Shown piece by piece: positions 25,209 through 32,727 of a stretch of 64,000 bases of DNA (position 1 is the stretch's first letter; the number at the start of each line of letters is the position of its first letter). The DNA is from CAZAMB01 sp964501365 (GTDB lineage Bacteria; Planctomycetota; Phycisphaerae; UBA1845). The translations under genes and the position numbers were made by a program. A model generated the notes under the pieces. The model ran no database searches. It was not told the DNA's origin and worked only from the letters and a program-made list of their open reading frames with translations. The stretch covers positions 124,001 through 188,000 of the forward strand of contig CAZCST010000009.1 of the NCBI GenBank assembly GCA_964501365.1, written 5' to 3'.

Positions 25209-25224
25209 TGTTCCACGTGGAACC
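25209..25224. promoter_or_regulatory. parS-like ParB-binding site
   Basis: TGTTCCACGTGGAACC contains the perfect 14-base palindrome GTTCCACGTGGAAC. The chromosomal parS consensus is TGTTTCACGTGAAACA, and the C/G variant at the fifth position (GTTCCAC half sites) is known in Pseudomonas. Only the last base departs from the variant. parS sites are usually near oriC. It could instead be an operator of the DUF1697 gene, whose start is 6 bases away. No parA/parB gene is in the window. Confidence 0.6.
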
Positions 25225-25316
25225 AAACACTACCCTAACTACCTGCTCCTGTCAAGGTTCGAGAAGTTGAGAATTGTCGATTGTCGATTTGCGATTGTCG
25301 ATTGAAAGTACCGCAC

Positions 25317-25534
25317 ACTTGCGCGCGTCTTCAGCTTGGGTTTGTTGGTGCAACTTTTTTGTTGTGGCGAGAGCGAAATGAACGATTGGAAGCCGGAAAC
25401 GCGGATTCGCTGGGTTCGTTTTGAAAGGGGCATTTGCCTCCGGTTCTTGATGTAAGTCGATGTTCGTTCCACCTATGCGGACTCGTGCGGGCGTACCTTT
25501 CGCGCCGGCATAATACACAACATGGCGGGCGCGC
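25317..25534 (-). repeat. Dispersed ~220-bp intergenic repeat, copy 2 (inverted), with AATCGACA-type tail
   Basis: Reverse complement matches copy 1 (4190-4410) in order and spacing. Beyond its 3' end lies a short tandem tail of TCGATTGTCGATT units (25271-25303). The whole gap 25204-25613 thus holds the parS-like site and this repeat, and no supported gene. Confidence 0.75.
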
Positions 25535-25613
25535 ACAGATTCTCAGGAAAAATAATATCGTGGTGAGTGAAATGAACCCATTGCCCACGGCTTGAAAAAT
25601 GGGGCCACTCCGT

Positions 25614-27134
25614 CTACCACGTGTATCGCACTGAGTAGGTGACGATGGATTCCTGTCCTGCGGGTACATCTGCCACGAATTCGATGGTCTGACTGTCCTT
25701 TTTCTCAAATGGGTGTGATTTTGCCGTGATCTCCCAATTCTGCCAGCGGTACAGATGTTCAACGACGTGGATCGTTGCCGGCAGCTTTTTGTGATTGCGG
25801 AGTTTGATTTCAAAGGATTCCGTGATTTGGTGATTGTCGTCCTCAAGATGTTGATCCATCGACGTACGGCGACGATTCCCCACGATGTCAAACTCATTCC
25901 CTGTGTATACGCGTACTATTTCATCCGCTGGAGTATGGTCAATGATATTCTCGCCCGTAAACTCGACACTCGTTTTGCCTGATTGACGATAGAATCGCAC
26001 TCGTCCTTTGGGTAGTGGCAATCCCAAGTGATTGGTCTTGGAGTTGGAGAACTCATTCATGGACCACACTTTTGTGTTGCACTGCACGCCCAGCATTTTG
26101 TCTGATCGGATATCTTCTATTTGGTATTGGCGATAAGTTTCAAAATTGATTTCCACGCCGTCATACACGAGCAGATGGGTCGATTGAACTCCTTGCGTTC
26201 TGAGAAACTCCACTTGCTTGGTCTCGCGGTCCAACAATGTCGTCGGGCGTTCAAGCGTGTACAGGTGGTACGCGTCGAAGGCTTTCTCCGTCACTTGCGG
26301 AATCGCCTGCCCACCACCACCACCGCCAGAAAACATGGAGACACCACCCCATTGGTCCAGATCGGGCTTCAACTTGCTAATATCACCAGCCATTAACTTG
26401 ATGCTGGCGTTTTCAAATGACTTGCCGCTCTGGTTGTCCACCGTCACCCAGCCGACGATTGAAAGTTCATTGGAGTCGGCATTGGCCACCACGTTGTAAT
26501 CCGCATCCCAGCTCATTCCGCCAGTCATGTACATCAGCTCCGCGTCAAACCTACCTGATGACTGGGTTTCCAGGACCCAATGGATTGTAGGTCTCAGTAT
26601 TTCCTGATTTGTGAGGGGTGGGAACAAGGGCTGGCCGGGGAGCGAGAAGCGAATATGGCCATCGACTTCAATTATGGGGGCGTTCTGCGTATCGCTGTAG
26701 TAGGAAAAATAGGCCTGCCCTCCGCGATATTGTTGCCCATAACGCCGCATTCCTTCCGGATGGATGACATAAGGCGCGCGAATGACCCGGCCTCGCACAA
26801 TTTCTTGAGGCTGGCCCTGGCGATCTACGACAAAATCCAATTCCTTACCCTCATTGATGCCAAGCAACAACTCTTGCGAGATGATATCGCCTCGGTAATT
26901 CTGTTCGATAATCTGGATGTCGTGCTGACCTGTTGGGTCTCGAAGAAGGACGGACTCGGGCTCGACGTGGGCGGTCATGTCTGCGAAACGCACATCGTTA
27001 CGCCCAATCTGAAGGTTCATGGGTACGGAATCCCGTACGAGAGCGAAACCTTGATTGTAAATGGTCAAGCTTTCATTAGCAGCCATTCCGTTCGAGCACC
27101 AAAGCAACATCAAGGCACATAGTGTTCTCTGCAT
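25614..27134 (-). CDS. Secreted DUF4139-like protein
   Basis: This 506-residue protein starts at ATG 27134 behind GGAG; the frame upstream is ignored. It has a signal peptide (TLCALMLLWCSNGMA|A) and then ESLTIYNQGFALVRDSVPMNL, the typical opening of DUF4139 proteins. WDADYNVVANADSNELSIVGWVTVDNQSGKSFENASIKLMAGD is the core motif, and a Gly-run loop (SGGGGGGQAIPQ) sits in the middle. The C-terminus ends in beta-rich HVVEHLYRWQNWEI. The function of the family is unknown; the protein is predicted to be periplasmic or outer-membrane associated. Confidence 0.82.
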   Translation of the reverse strand: MQRTLCALMLLWCSNGMAANESLTIYNQGFALVRDSVPMNLQIGRNDVRFADMTAHVEPESVLLRDPTGQHDIQIIEQNYRGDIISQELLLGINEGKELDFVVDRQGQPQEIVRGRVIRAPYVIHPEGMRRYGQQYRGGQAYFSYYSDTQNAPIIEVDGHIRFSLPGQPLFPPLTNQEILRPTIHWVLETQSSGRFDAELMYMTGGMSWDADYNVVANADSNELSIVGWVTVDNQSGKSFENASIKLMAGDISKLKPDLDQWGGVSMFSGGGGGGQAIPQVTEKAFDAYHLYTLERPTTLLDRETKQVEFLRTQGVQSTHLLVYDGVEINFETYRQYQIEDIRSDKMLGVQCNTKVWSMNEFSNSKTNHLGLPLPKGRVRFYRQSGKTSVEFTGENIIDHTPADEIVRVYTGNEFDIVGNRRRTSMDQHLEDDNHQITESFEIKLRNHKKLPATIHVVEHLYRWQNWEITAKSHPFEKKDSQTIEFVADVPAGQESIVTYSVRYTW

Positions 27135-27236
27135 GGTTTGCTCCAATATTCGCGTGAGGGCGTAACGCACAGACGTCATTAGATCGTTGACCTTGAATGG
27201 AAGAATATCAAGTCAGAAATACAAAGATTCGGTAAG

Positions 27237-27269
27237 CCCTCACCCCAACCCTCCCCATGGGGAGAGGGA
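27237..27269. repeat. CCCTCTCCC-type palindromic repeat, copy b (inverted)
   Basis: CCCTCACCCCAACCCTCCCCATGGGGAGAGGGA is the inverse of the element at 4918-4952. It directly precedes the meaB tail fragment, so the repeat marks one edge of that rearrangement. Confidence 0.65.
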
Positions 27270-27272
27270 GAA

Positions 27273-27340
27273 TTACTTCATCGCCCAGCCGGCGACGGCC
27301 GTGATGCCTTCGTCGCGTATCGTGCTGGCTTTTGATGGGG
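27273..27340 (-). pseudogene. Duplicated fragment of a meaB-like gene 3' end
   Basis: On the minus strand this stretch translates as PSKASTIRDEGITAVAGWAMK followed by TAA at 27273-27275. It matches the last ~20 residues of the intact GTPase (FKASTIRDEGISAVADWAMKG), with about 88% base identity to 27919-27984. Nothing upstream of it continues the gene: the DUF2442 frame begins there instead. It is a truncated relic left by duplication or insertion. Confidence 0.75.
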
Positions 27341-27350
27341 TGAAAATCTT

Positions 27351-27686
27351 CTAACGCGAGCGCGTGCTTGGGCGACGCCTGGATTTGGAGGGTATGCGCG
27401 CCGCCAGCCATTTGGCAAAGGACTTATGACTTTCCCCGGAAGGGTGCCCAGCGATCAGACCTTCGACGCTGATGTCCTCGTCGAGGAGCGGCCAATGAAT
27501 CCCCTCGCCGCGCCCAATCAGACGCCACTGGCTGCGTTCCTTTTTGGTTCCATGCGACAGACGCGGGAACCATCCGAGCGGAACGGAAATCGTACGACCG
27601 TCGCTCAAGTCGACGGTGAGCGCGTCAGCGGTGGTGCGAACATCGGTCGCCGCAGGGATCGCAATTTCAAGATTCGAAATAACCAT
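27351..27686 (-). CDS. DUF2442 family protein
   Basis: This 111-residue protein starts at ATG 27686 with GGAGG 7 bases upstream. LTVDLSDGRTISVPLGWFPRL...WRLIGRGEGIHWPLLDEDISVEGLIAG is the DUF2442 core (a small fold resembling the C-terminal region of helix-turn-helix antitoxins). A basic Ser/Arg tail (PSKSRRRPSTRSR) ends it. It overlaps the preceding DUF4160 gene by 20 bases. Pairs of DUF4160 and DUF2442 are common in bacteria and look like toxin-antitoxin pairs, though the activity is not proven. Confidence 0.85.
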   Translation of the reverse strand: MVISNLEIAIPAATDVRTTADALTVDLSDGRTISVPLGWFPRLSHGTKKERSQWRLIGRGEGIHWPLLDEDISVEGLIAGHPSGESHKSFAKWLAARIPSKSRRRPSTRSR

Positions 27687-27903
27687 GCCAGGCCTCCATC
27701 AATGTATCGTGAAATCCACCAAGCATCTTTTCGATTCGACCTAATTCTACCCTCGAAAAACCTCCCGTGCGCTGCAATCGGATGGGATCGAGCCAAAACT
27801 TGGCGACATGGTCCTCCCGTTCAACATAAACATGCGGAGGCTCATCCCGATCTCCGGCGTACATGAAAACTCGGTATGGACCAACATGCAGGAGAGTTGG
27901 CAT
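27667..27903 (-). CDS. DUF4160 family protein
   Basis: This 78-residue protein starts at ATG 27903. MPTLLHVGPYRVFMYAGDRDEPPHVYVEREDHVAKFWLDP is the DUF4160 signature with its conserved PPHVHV-like stretch (here PPHVYV). The end overlaps the DUF2442 start by 20 bases, so the two are translated from one mRNA. The pair lies directly after the meaB fusion on the same strand (8 bases) and is bounded on the far side by a copy of that gene's tail. Confidence 0.85.
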   Translation of the reverse strand: MPTLLHVGPYRVFMYAGDRDEPPHVYVEREDHVAKFWLDPIRLQRTGGFSRVELGRIEKMLGGFHDTLMEAWHGYFES

Positions 27904-27911
27904 ACGCCACG

Positions 27912-29063
27912 CTAGCCCTTCATCGCCCAGTCGGCGACGGCGGAGATGCCTTCGTCGCGGATGGTGCTGGCTTTGAAGATGGGGCGCGAGTCGCCAACAG
28001 AGCTGATGAGCTGCGCCTCGGTGGCGTCGGCGCCGGCCAGGTCGCACTTGTTGAGCACGAAGCAACTGGCGATTTCCATGATGCCGGCCTTGGAGTATTG
28101 CACCGCGTCGCCGCTGTCGGGCATGAGCAGGAGGATCACCCGCTCGCAGACTTCGCGGATGGCGACGTCCGACTGCCCCGCGCCGACCGTCTCCACCAGA
28201 ATGTAGTCAAAGCCGAAGCCGTTGATCGCGGCCACGACTTCGCGGCAATGCGGGGCCAGTCCGCCCTGAGCCTCGCCGGAAGCAATGCTGCGGACGAAGA
28301 ATTCGGCGTCGGGGACGCCGGCCATCATGCGAAGCCGGTCGCCCAGCAGCGCCCCGCCGGTGACCGGGCTGCTGGGGTCGATGGCGACGACGGCCACGCG
28401 CTTGCCTTTATCTCTGAGGAGCTTTCCGAGGCGGGCGATGAATGAACTCTTACCCACGCCCGGCGCGCCAGTGACGCCGATGACCTTGGCAGTGCCTTTG
28501 AGCGGCGTCCAACCCGGCAGCGTTCCGCCGCGCTGCACCACGCTGATGAGCCGGGCCAACGAGCGCATTTCGTGTTTTGCATAGCCCGCACTGATTTCGG
28601 CCGACGAGGAATGTTTGCGCCCGGCGGCGAGGCCGCGCAGTGTCTCGATAATCTTGTCGAGCGGCGAGCCGGGGTTGAACACGGCATCGACGCCCATTTC
28701 CTTCAGCTTCGGATGGTCGGCGTCGGGGACGATGCCGCCGAGCACGACGGGAATATCCGTGACGCCTAATTCCTTGCGAAGCCGCAGAATCTCCGGCATG
28801 ACGGTGAGGTGCGCGGCGGAGAGCAGGCTCACGCCGACCACGTCGACGTCCTCCTGCATGGCGGCGTACATGGTGGCCTCGCAGGTCTGCCACAGGCCGG
28901 TGTAGATGACTTCCATGCCGGCGTCGCGGAAGGAGCGGGCAAGCACTTTGACGCCGCGATCGTGCCCATCAAGGCCGATCTTGGCGAGGAGAATTCGAGG
29001 ATGGGTCGATATATCTGGCAAAGGACGCAAGGTCTCCCTCTTTGAAATTCCGGCGCTCGTCAT
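27912..29063 (-). CDS. Fusion of B12-binding domain and MeaB/ArgK-type GTPase, no mutase domain
   Basis: This 383-residue protein has an N-terminal cobalamin-binding domain (RILLAKIGLDGHDRG with Asp32-x-His34-x-x-Gly37, then VGVSLLSAAH and VLGGIVPDAD). A G-domain follows: Walker A GAPGVGKS (199-206), DPSSPVTGGALLGDR, ETVGAGQSDV and NKCD (338-341). MeaB escorts adenosylcobalamin mutases. The order B12 domain then G domain is that of the first half of IcmF, but the mutase domain and the usual C-terminal dimerisation helices of MeaB are absent. The only ATG is immediately downstream of a REP palindrome. A mutase catalytic chain is expected elsewhere. Confidence 0.85.
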   Translation of the reverse strand: MTSAGISKRETLRPLPDISTHPRILLAKIGLDGHDRGVKVLARSFRDAGMEVIYTGLWQTCEATMYAAMQEDVDVVGVSLLSAAHLTVMPEILRLRKELGVTDIPVVLGGIVPDADHPKLKEMGVDAVFNPGSPLDKIIETLRGLAAGRKHSSSAEISAGYAKHEMRSLARLISVVQRGGTLPGWTPLKGTAKVIGVTGAPGVGKSSFIARLGKLLRDKGKRVAVVAIDPSSPVTGGALLGDRLRMMAGVPDAEFFVRSIASGEAQGGLAPHCREVVAAINGFGFDYILVETVGAGQSDVAIREVCERVILLLMPDSGDAVQYSKAGIMEIASCFVLNKCDLAGADATEAQLISSVGDSRPIFKASTIRDEGISAVADWAMKG

Positions 29064-29149
29064 GGGTCCCGTAGGGACCCTCTGAAAATAGCCCAGCGAT
29101 TCATCGCTGGGGATTCAAGCGTCGAAAAGAAGCCAAGTCCCGTAGGGAC
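29064..29149. repeat. REP palindromes, left flank of the transposase
   Basis: Three palindromes lie between meaB and the transposase stop: GGGTCCCGTAGGGACCC (29064-29080), CCCAGCGATTCATCGCTGGG (29091-29111) and GTCCCGTAGGGAC (29137-29149). The first touches the meaB start codon. The two alternating palindrome types recur on the right flank. Confidence 0.85.
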
Positions 29150-29158
29150 GGCTGAAAG

Positions 29159-29611
29159 TTAGCCGAAAACAAACTTCGGATCAAAAGCGATGGCATGCCG
29201 TTCGAGGAACGCAACAAATTCCTCCTCAAACGTCCTGGTGCGATGATGCTCGGCCTGCGCCTCGATGTATCTTATGGTGTCGTCGACGCCGGAAACCGAA
29301 ACACTGAACGCCGCATACCCTTCCTGCCATTCAAAGATCGTGAGCGCGGGAAACATGTCATGCACCCATTTCGACGAACCGCCCTTGAGGAGCTGAACTG
29401 CCTTGGCAAGCGACATTGTGGCGGGAACAGAAAGTAAAATATGCACATGATTGGAAATTCCGCCGACGACAAGCGCCTTCATGTCGTTTTCGCGAGCGAT
29501 GCCGCCAAGGTAGGCCCAGAGTCGCGGTTGAAGTTCGTCAGTGATGAGACTTCGGCGCTCCTTGGTGCTGAAGACGATATGAAATAGCGAGCTTGAGTAG
29601 GAATGCGGCAT
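29159..29611 (-). CDS. REP-associated tyrosine transposase (RAYT, IS200/TnpA-like)
   Basis: This 150-residue protein begins MPHSYSSSLFHIVFSTKERRSLI, the typical start of IS200/IS605-type Y1 transposases (a GTG two codons earlier is less likely). SNHVHILLSVP holds the HUH metal motif, and YIEAQAEHHRTRTF the catalytic tyrosine helix. It has no accessory TnpB and no IS ends other than REP palindromes on both sides, so it fits the domesticated RAYT group that moves or maintains REP/BIME elements. Confidence 0.88.
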   Translation of the reverse strand: MPHSYSSSLFHIVFSTKERRSLITDELQPRLWAYLGGIARENDMKALVVGGISNHVHILLSVPATMSLAKAVQLLKGGSSKWVHDMFPALTIFEWQEGYAAFSVSVSGVDDTIRYIEAQAEHHRTRTFEEEFVAFLERHAIAFDPKFVFG

Positions 29612-29631
29612 GGTCACAGCTTAACTCAACC

Positions 29632-29765
29632 GTCCCTACGGGACTAACATTTCGTCGGCGTACTCCAAACCCAGCGATAAATCGCTGGGCTATTCTCAGA
29701 ACGTCCCTACGGGACGTCCTACTCGTAACCACAAATTGCGCTCAGAAATGAATCGCTGGGCAATT
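29632..29765. repeat. REP palindromes, right flank of the transposase
   Basis: GTCCCTACGGGAC (29632-29644), CCCAGCGATAAATCGCTGGG (29670-29689), GTCCCTACGGGAC (29703-29715) and a partial GAATCGCTGGGC (about 29753-29764) continue the same alternating pattern on the far side of the gene, next to the queC stop. Confidence 0.85.
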
Positions 29766-29775
29766 TTCCACACCC

Positions 29776-30468
29776 CTAGGACGCCGTATAGGCGATCGGG
29801 TCTGCAATACCCGCGGCGCAGAAACCCCCGCGCCGGATTACGCAGCTATCGCACAGGCCGCAGGCGCGGCCATCGGAAGCGGGATCGTAGCAACTGTGGG
29901 TCAGCGAGAAATCAACGCCGAGCCGCACCCCCTCGCGGACAATCTCGGCCTTCGACATTCGCAGCAACGGAGCGCGGATCGAAAACCTTGCTCCGCCGAC
30001 TCCCGCTTTCGTCGCCACATTCGCCAGCCGCTGAAATGACTCGATGAACTCCGGGCGGCAATCTGGATATCCGGAATAGTCCACCGCGTTCACGCCCAGA
30101 AAAATGTCCTGCGCACTTCGCGCCTCGGCAAACGCAAGTGCGACGGAAAGAAAAATCGTGTTGCGCGCCGGCACATAGGTGATGGGAATCTCCGAGTCGC
30201 GTGGGTGTTCGTCGTCCGACTTGGGAACGGCCAGCTCGCTCGTCAGGGCGGATCCGCCGAATACCCGCAGATCGAATCGCTGCACAACATGCTCGATGGT
30301 CGGCAACCAGCCAGCCACACGCCGCGCGGCCTCGATTTCCCGTGCGTGGCGCTGCCCATAGTCGATCGTCAGGGCGTAAATTGCGTAGCCCTGCTCCCGT
30401 GCCATCGCCGCTGTCACCGCCGAATCCAGCCCGCCCGATAAAAGCACGATGGCCCGCTTTTCCCGCAT
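29776..30468 (-). CDS. queC: 7-cyano-7-deazaguanine synthase QueC
   Basis: This 230-residue protein has the N-terminal ATP-pyrophosphatase loop LLSGGLDSAV, then LTIDYGQRHAREI and YVPARNTIFLSVALAFAE. It also has NAVDYSGYPDCRPEFI and a C-terminal zinc site C..PxxDGRACGLCDSC. It makes preQ0 from 7-carboxy-7-deazaguanine for queuosine synthesis. The ATG at 30468 (MREKRAIVLLSGG) is chosen for family length; 5' extension to 30549 is unlikely. Single gene here, with no queDE neighbour. Confidence 0.95.
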   Translation of the reverse strand: MREKRAIVLLSGGLDSAVTAAMAREQGYAIYALTIDYGQRHAREIEAARRVAGWLPTIEHVVQRFDLRVFGGSALTSELAVPKSDDEHPRDSEIPITYVPARNTIFLSVALAFAEARSAQDIFLGVNAVDYSGYPDCRPEFIESFQRLANVATKAGVGGARFSIRAPLLRMSKAEIVREGVRLGVDFSLTHSCYDPASDGRACGLCDSCVIRRGGFCAAGIADPIAYTAS

Positions 30469-30744
30469 GTTTCTGCTTTCCTGAACTTGTAACTCGTGCG
30501 CAATGACTCGTGCATCGACCTTTCGACCGGCTCGTATAATAGCAGGCAAGAGAGTGATCGATGATGCCGTTTCCGGAGAAAACCAGTGTAACTGTGCTGT
30601 AAGTAGGCTTCATGCAACACTCACTGGTATTGTGAAAACGACCGACAGAACTTATTCTTCAGCCCCTTTCAGAGACCATCCGGCGAGTACGTCGCTCGTC
30701 GAACGAAATGGTTCAACCATCCACCTTATTCGGAGTAGTTACAC

Positions 30745-31452
30745 ATGAGAGCCGTACGTTTTTGGATGATCGCTGCCGCGATCGCGTTTGCTGCACCCGT
30801 CATGGCCCAGGATAAGAAAGCTGACCCGCACAAACCGGCTGCTGCCGACCCGCACAAGCCGGCCGCTGCCGAGCCTGCCAAGCCAGCCGCCCCTGCTGCC
30901 AAGCCGGCTGCCACTGCCGCGGCTGCACCGGCCGCTGGCGCTGCCATCGGCAAGCCCGCCCCGGATTTCACCCTCAAGAGCACCGACGGCAAGGATGTGA
31001 AGCTTGCGGATTCCAAGGGCAAGATCACCGTTCTGGTCTGGGGCAATGCTGACTGCCCGGCGTTCGGCCGCGTAGCCAAGGGCAAGCTCATCAACAAGGC
31101 CTATGACCAGGTCAAGGACAAGGTCGTATGGTACACCATTGACTCGACCGCCACCGCGACGGCCGACAACGCCAAGAAGTTCGCCACCGAGAACGGTCTC
31201 CCGGGCGCTTGGCTCATGGACCCCACCGGCGCGACCGGCAAGGCTTATGGCGCCAAGACCACGCCGCACGCCTTCGTGATCGACGCCAAGGGTAACCTCG
31301 CCTACATGGGCGCGTTCGATGACGACGCCAAGGGCGGCAACGACAAGGCCCGCAACTACGTCGTCGAGGCCGTCGAAGCCCTTGCCAAGGGTTCGACCGT
31401 CGCCACCGCGACTACCGATTCCTATGGCTGCTCGGTGAAGTACAAGAACTAA
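30745..31452 (+). CDS. Exported redoxin (PRX_like1-type thioredoxin-fold) protein
   Basis: This 235-residue protein starts at ATG 30745 after CGGAG. A signal peptide (FAAPVMA|Q) is followed by an Ala/Pro/Lys-rich linker with DPHKPAAA repeats (residues ~27-65) and then IGKPAPDFTLKSTDGKDVKLAD, the redoxin start. VLVWGNADCPAF gives the single catalytic Cys104, with no CxxC. The end YGCSVKY has a second conserved Cys (Cys229), as in the PRX_like1 group. Predicted to act in the periplasm in thiol redox or peroxide handling. Confidence 0.8.
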   Translation: MRAVRFWMIAAAIAFAAPVMAQDKKADPHKPAAADPHKPAAAEPAKPAAPAAKPAATAAAAPAAGAAIGKPAPDFTLKSTDGKDVKLADSKGKITVLVWGNADCPAFGRVAKGKLINKAYDQVKDKVVWYTIDSTATATADNAKKFATENGLPGAWLMDPTGATGKAYGAKTTPHAFVIDAKGNLAYMGAFDDDAKGGNDKARNYVVEAVEALAKGSTVATATTDSYGCSVKYKN

Positions 31453-31512
31453 TTTGACCGGGGATACTCGGTGAGGGCTCTCGCCCCACCGCGCCCTCTT
31501 GCGATAATTGAA

Positions 31513-31551
31513 TCCGGCGGAGCGGTCGAACGGCCCTCCGCCGGATTTTTT
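31513..31551 (+). terminator. Terminator of the redoxin gene
   Basis: TCCGGCGGAG (31513-31522) pairs with CTCCGCCGGA (31536-31545) around a 13-base loop, followed by TTTTTT. It is a standard intrinsic terminator 60 bases after the stop codon. Confidence 0.85.
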
Positions 31552-31643
31552 GCGCAATTTGAGAGTTCACTTCTTTGACCGGTATGTTCGATAATTTGTT
31601 GGTATGGGCTTATCATTCCAGGTGACGGGATAGGCGGACCAAC

Positions 31644-32651
31644 GTGTTGAAAGCTGCCGAAATTTCAGGAACAGCTCGTGAGCCGGCCTCCAATGCTGCA
31701 TTGCCGATTGATGAGCGCCAGGCCGCCGGGCTTGCCGACTACCTGCATCTCATACGCCCGCAGCAGTGGGTCAAGAACATTGTCGTGTTCGCCGGACCGG
31801 CGGCCGGACTCAAACTCTTCACCACCCACGGACTCACCCGAACGCTGATCACCTTTGCCGCGTTCTGCCTGGCCGCCAGCGCCGGATACATCATCAACGA
31901 CATTCTTGATCGCCAGGCCGATCAGAGTCATCCAACCAAGCGGTTCCGGCCGATTGCCGCCGGACGCATCCCGGTCGCAGGGGCCGGGGGACTGGCCGCG
32001 ATTCTGTGGGTCCTTGCCATTACTGTTTCCTCGCTATTGCTGCCCAAGCCCGCGACGCTCGTCCTGTGCATGTATATCCTGCTCTCTCTTGGTTATTCCA
32101 CGTTTCTCAAGGAACGGGTCATATTGGACGTCATTCTCATCGCGATGGGGTTTGTTCTTCGCGCCATGGCCGGAGCTTTGGCCGTCGACGTGCCCGCGTC
32201 CGAATGGCTCATCGCCTGCGTGTTCACGCTTTGCCTCTTCATGGGCTTCGGAAAGCGCCGCTGCGAAATCGCCATGATCGGCGATGCCGCCGAAATCAAG
32301 CAGCACCGGCGGACGCTGGTCCGCTATACGCCCGATCTTCTGAACCACCTCATCACCGTATCCGCGGGCATCGCGGTGATTACATTCCTGCTATACACGC
32401 TCGACACCGGAGGAGCGCACCCTTCCACGTTTCCGAAGCAGCATCTTTTCTACACTCTCCCGCTCGTCATTTATGGCGTATTCCGCTTCGCCATGCTCAC
32501 CGAGCTTGGGCTGTACACCGGTCCCACCGAAATTGTCCTCAAAGACAAGGCCATGCTGGCCGCGATCATCCTCTGGACCATCTGCGCGTTGCTCATCGCC
32601 TATCAGGCGATCATTTTTGGTCCCGCTGGACTCCCCGAGCTAGTGGAGTGA
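31644..32651 (+). CDS. UbiA-family prenyltransferase (decaprenyl-phosphate phosphoribosyltransferase-like)
   Basis: This 335-residue protein starts at GTG 31644 (a TTG follows at 31647). It has about nine membrane helices. YIINDILDRQADQSHPTKRFRP is the NDxxDxxxDxxHPxKxxRP motif of the UbiA subgroup that includes DPPR synthase (Rv3806c). A second acidic motif expected near helix 6 is replaced by GFGKRRCEIAMIGD. The close match to the Rv3806c-type motif favours polyprenyl-phosphate phosphoribose transfer for surface glycans, but other acceptors are possible. Confidence 0.8.
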   Translation: MLKAAEISGTAREPASNAALPIDERQAAGLADYLHLIRPQQWVKNIVVFAGPAAGLKLFTTHGLTRTLITFAAFCLAASAGYIINDILDRQADQSHPTKRFRPIAAGRIPVAGAGGLAAILWVLAITVSSLLLPKPATLVLCMYILLSLGYSTFLKERVILDVILIAMGFVLRAMAGALAVDVPASEWLIACVFTLCLFMGFGKRRCEIAMIGDAAEIKQHRRTLVRYTPDLLNHLITVSAGIAVITFLLYTLDTGGAHPSTFPKQHLFYTLPLVIYGVFRFAMLTELGLYTGPTEIVLKDKAMLAAIILWTICALLIAYQAIIFGPAGLPELVE

Positions 32652-32663
32652 GGCTGCCCAAAT

Positions 32664-32694
32664 AAGAAAGCCCCCGCCGATTCAGGCGAGGGCT
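32664..32694 (-). terminator. Terminator of the small gene 32728-33057
   Basis: On the minus strand AGCCCTCGCC-TGAATC-GGCGGGGGCT forms a 10-pair stem (one mismatch) followed by TTCTTATTT. It also lies 17 bases after the stop of the UbiA-like gene and may end both transcripts. Confidence 0.6.
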
Positions 32695-32727
32695 CGACTC
32701 TGTAAGGAATCTGCGTAAATCCCAATA

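Noticed and set aside
25271..25303. Short tandem TCGATTG units as a CRISPR remnant
   Set aside because: Units are 7-13 bases without spacers of constant size, and no cas gene is present.
29159..29611. Complete insertion sequence IS200/IS605
   Set aside because: No TnpB and no IS end hairpins distinct from REP palindromes. A RAYT fits better.
30739..31557. 272-codon minus-strand frame opposite the redoxin gene
   Set aside because: Gly/Val/Ala-rich mirror of a biased gene. The plus strand has signal peptide, catalytic Cys, ribosome site and terminator.
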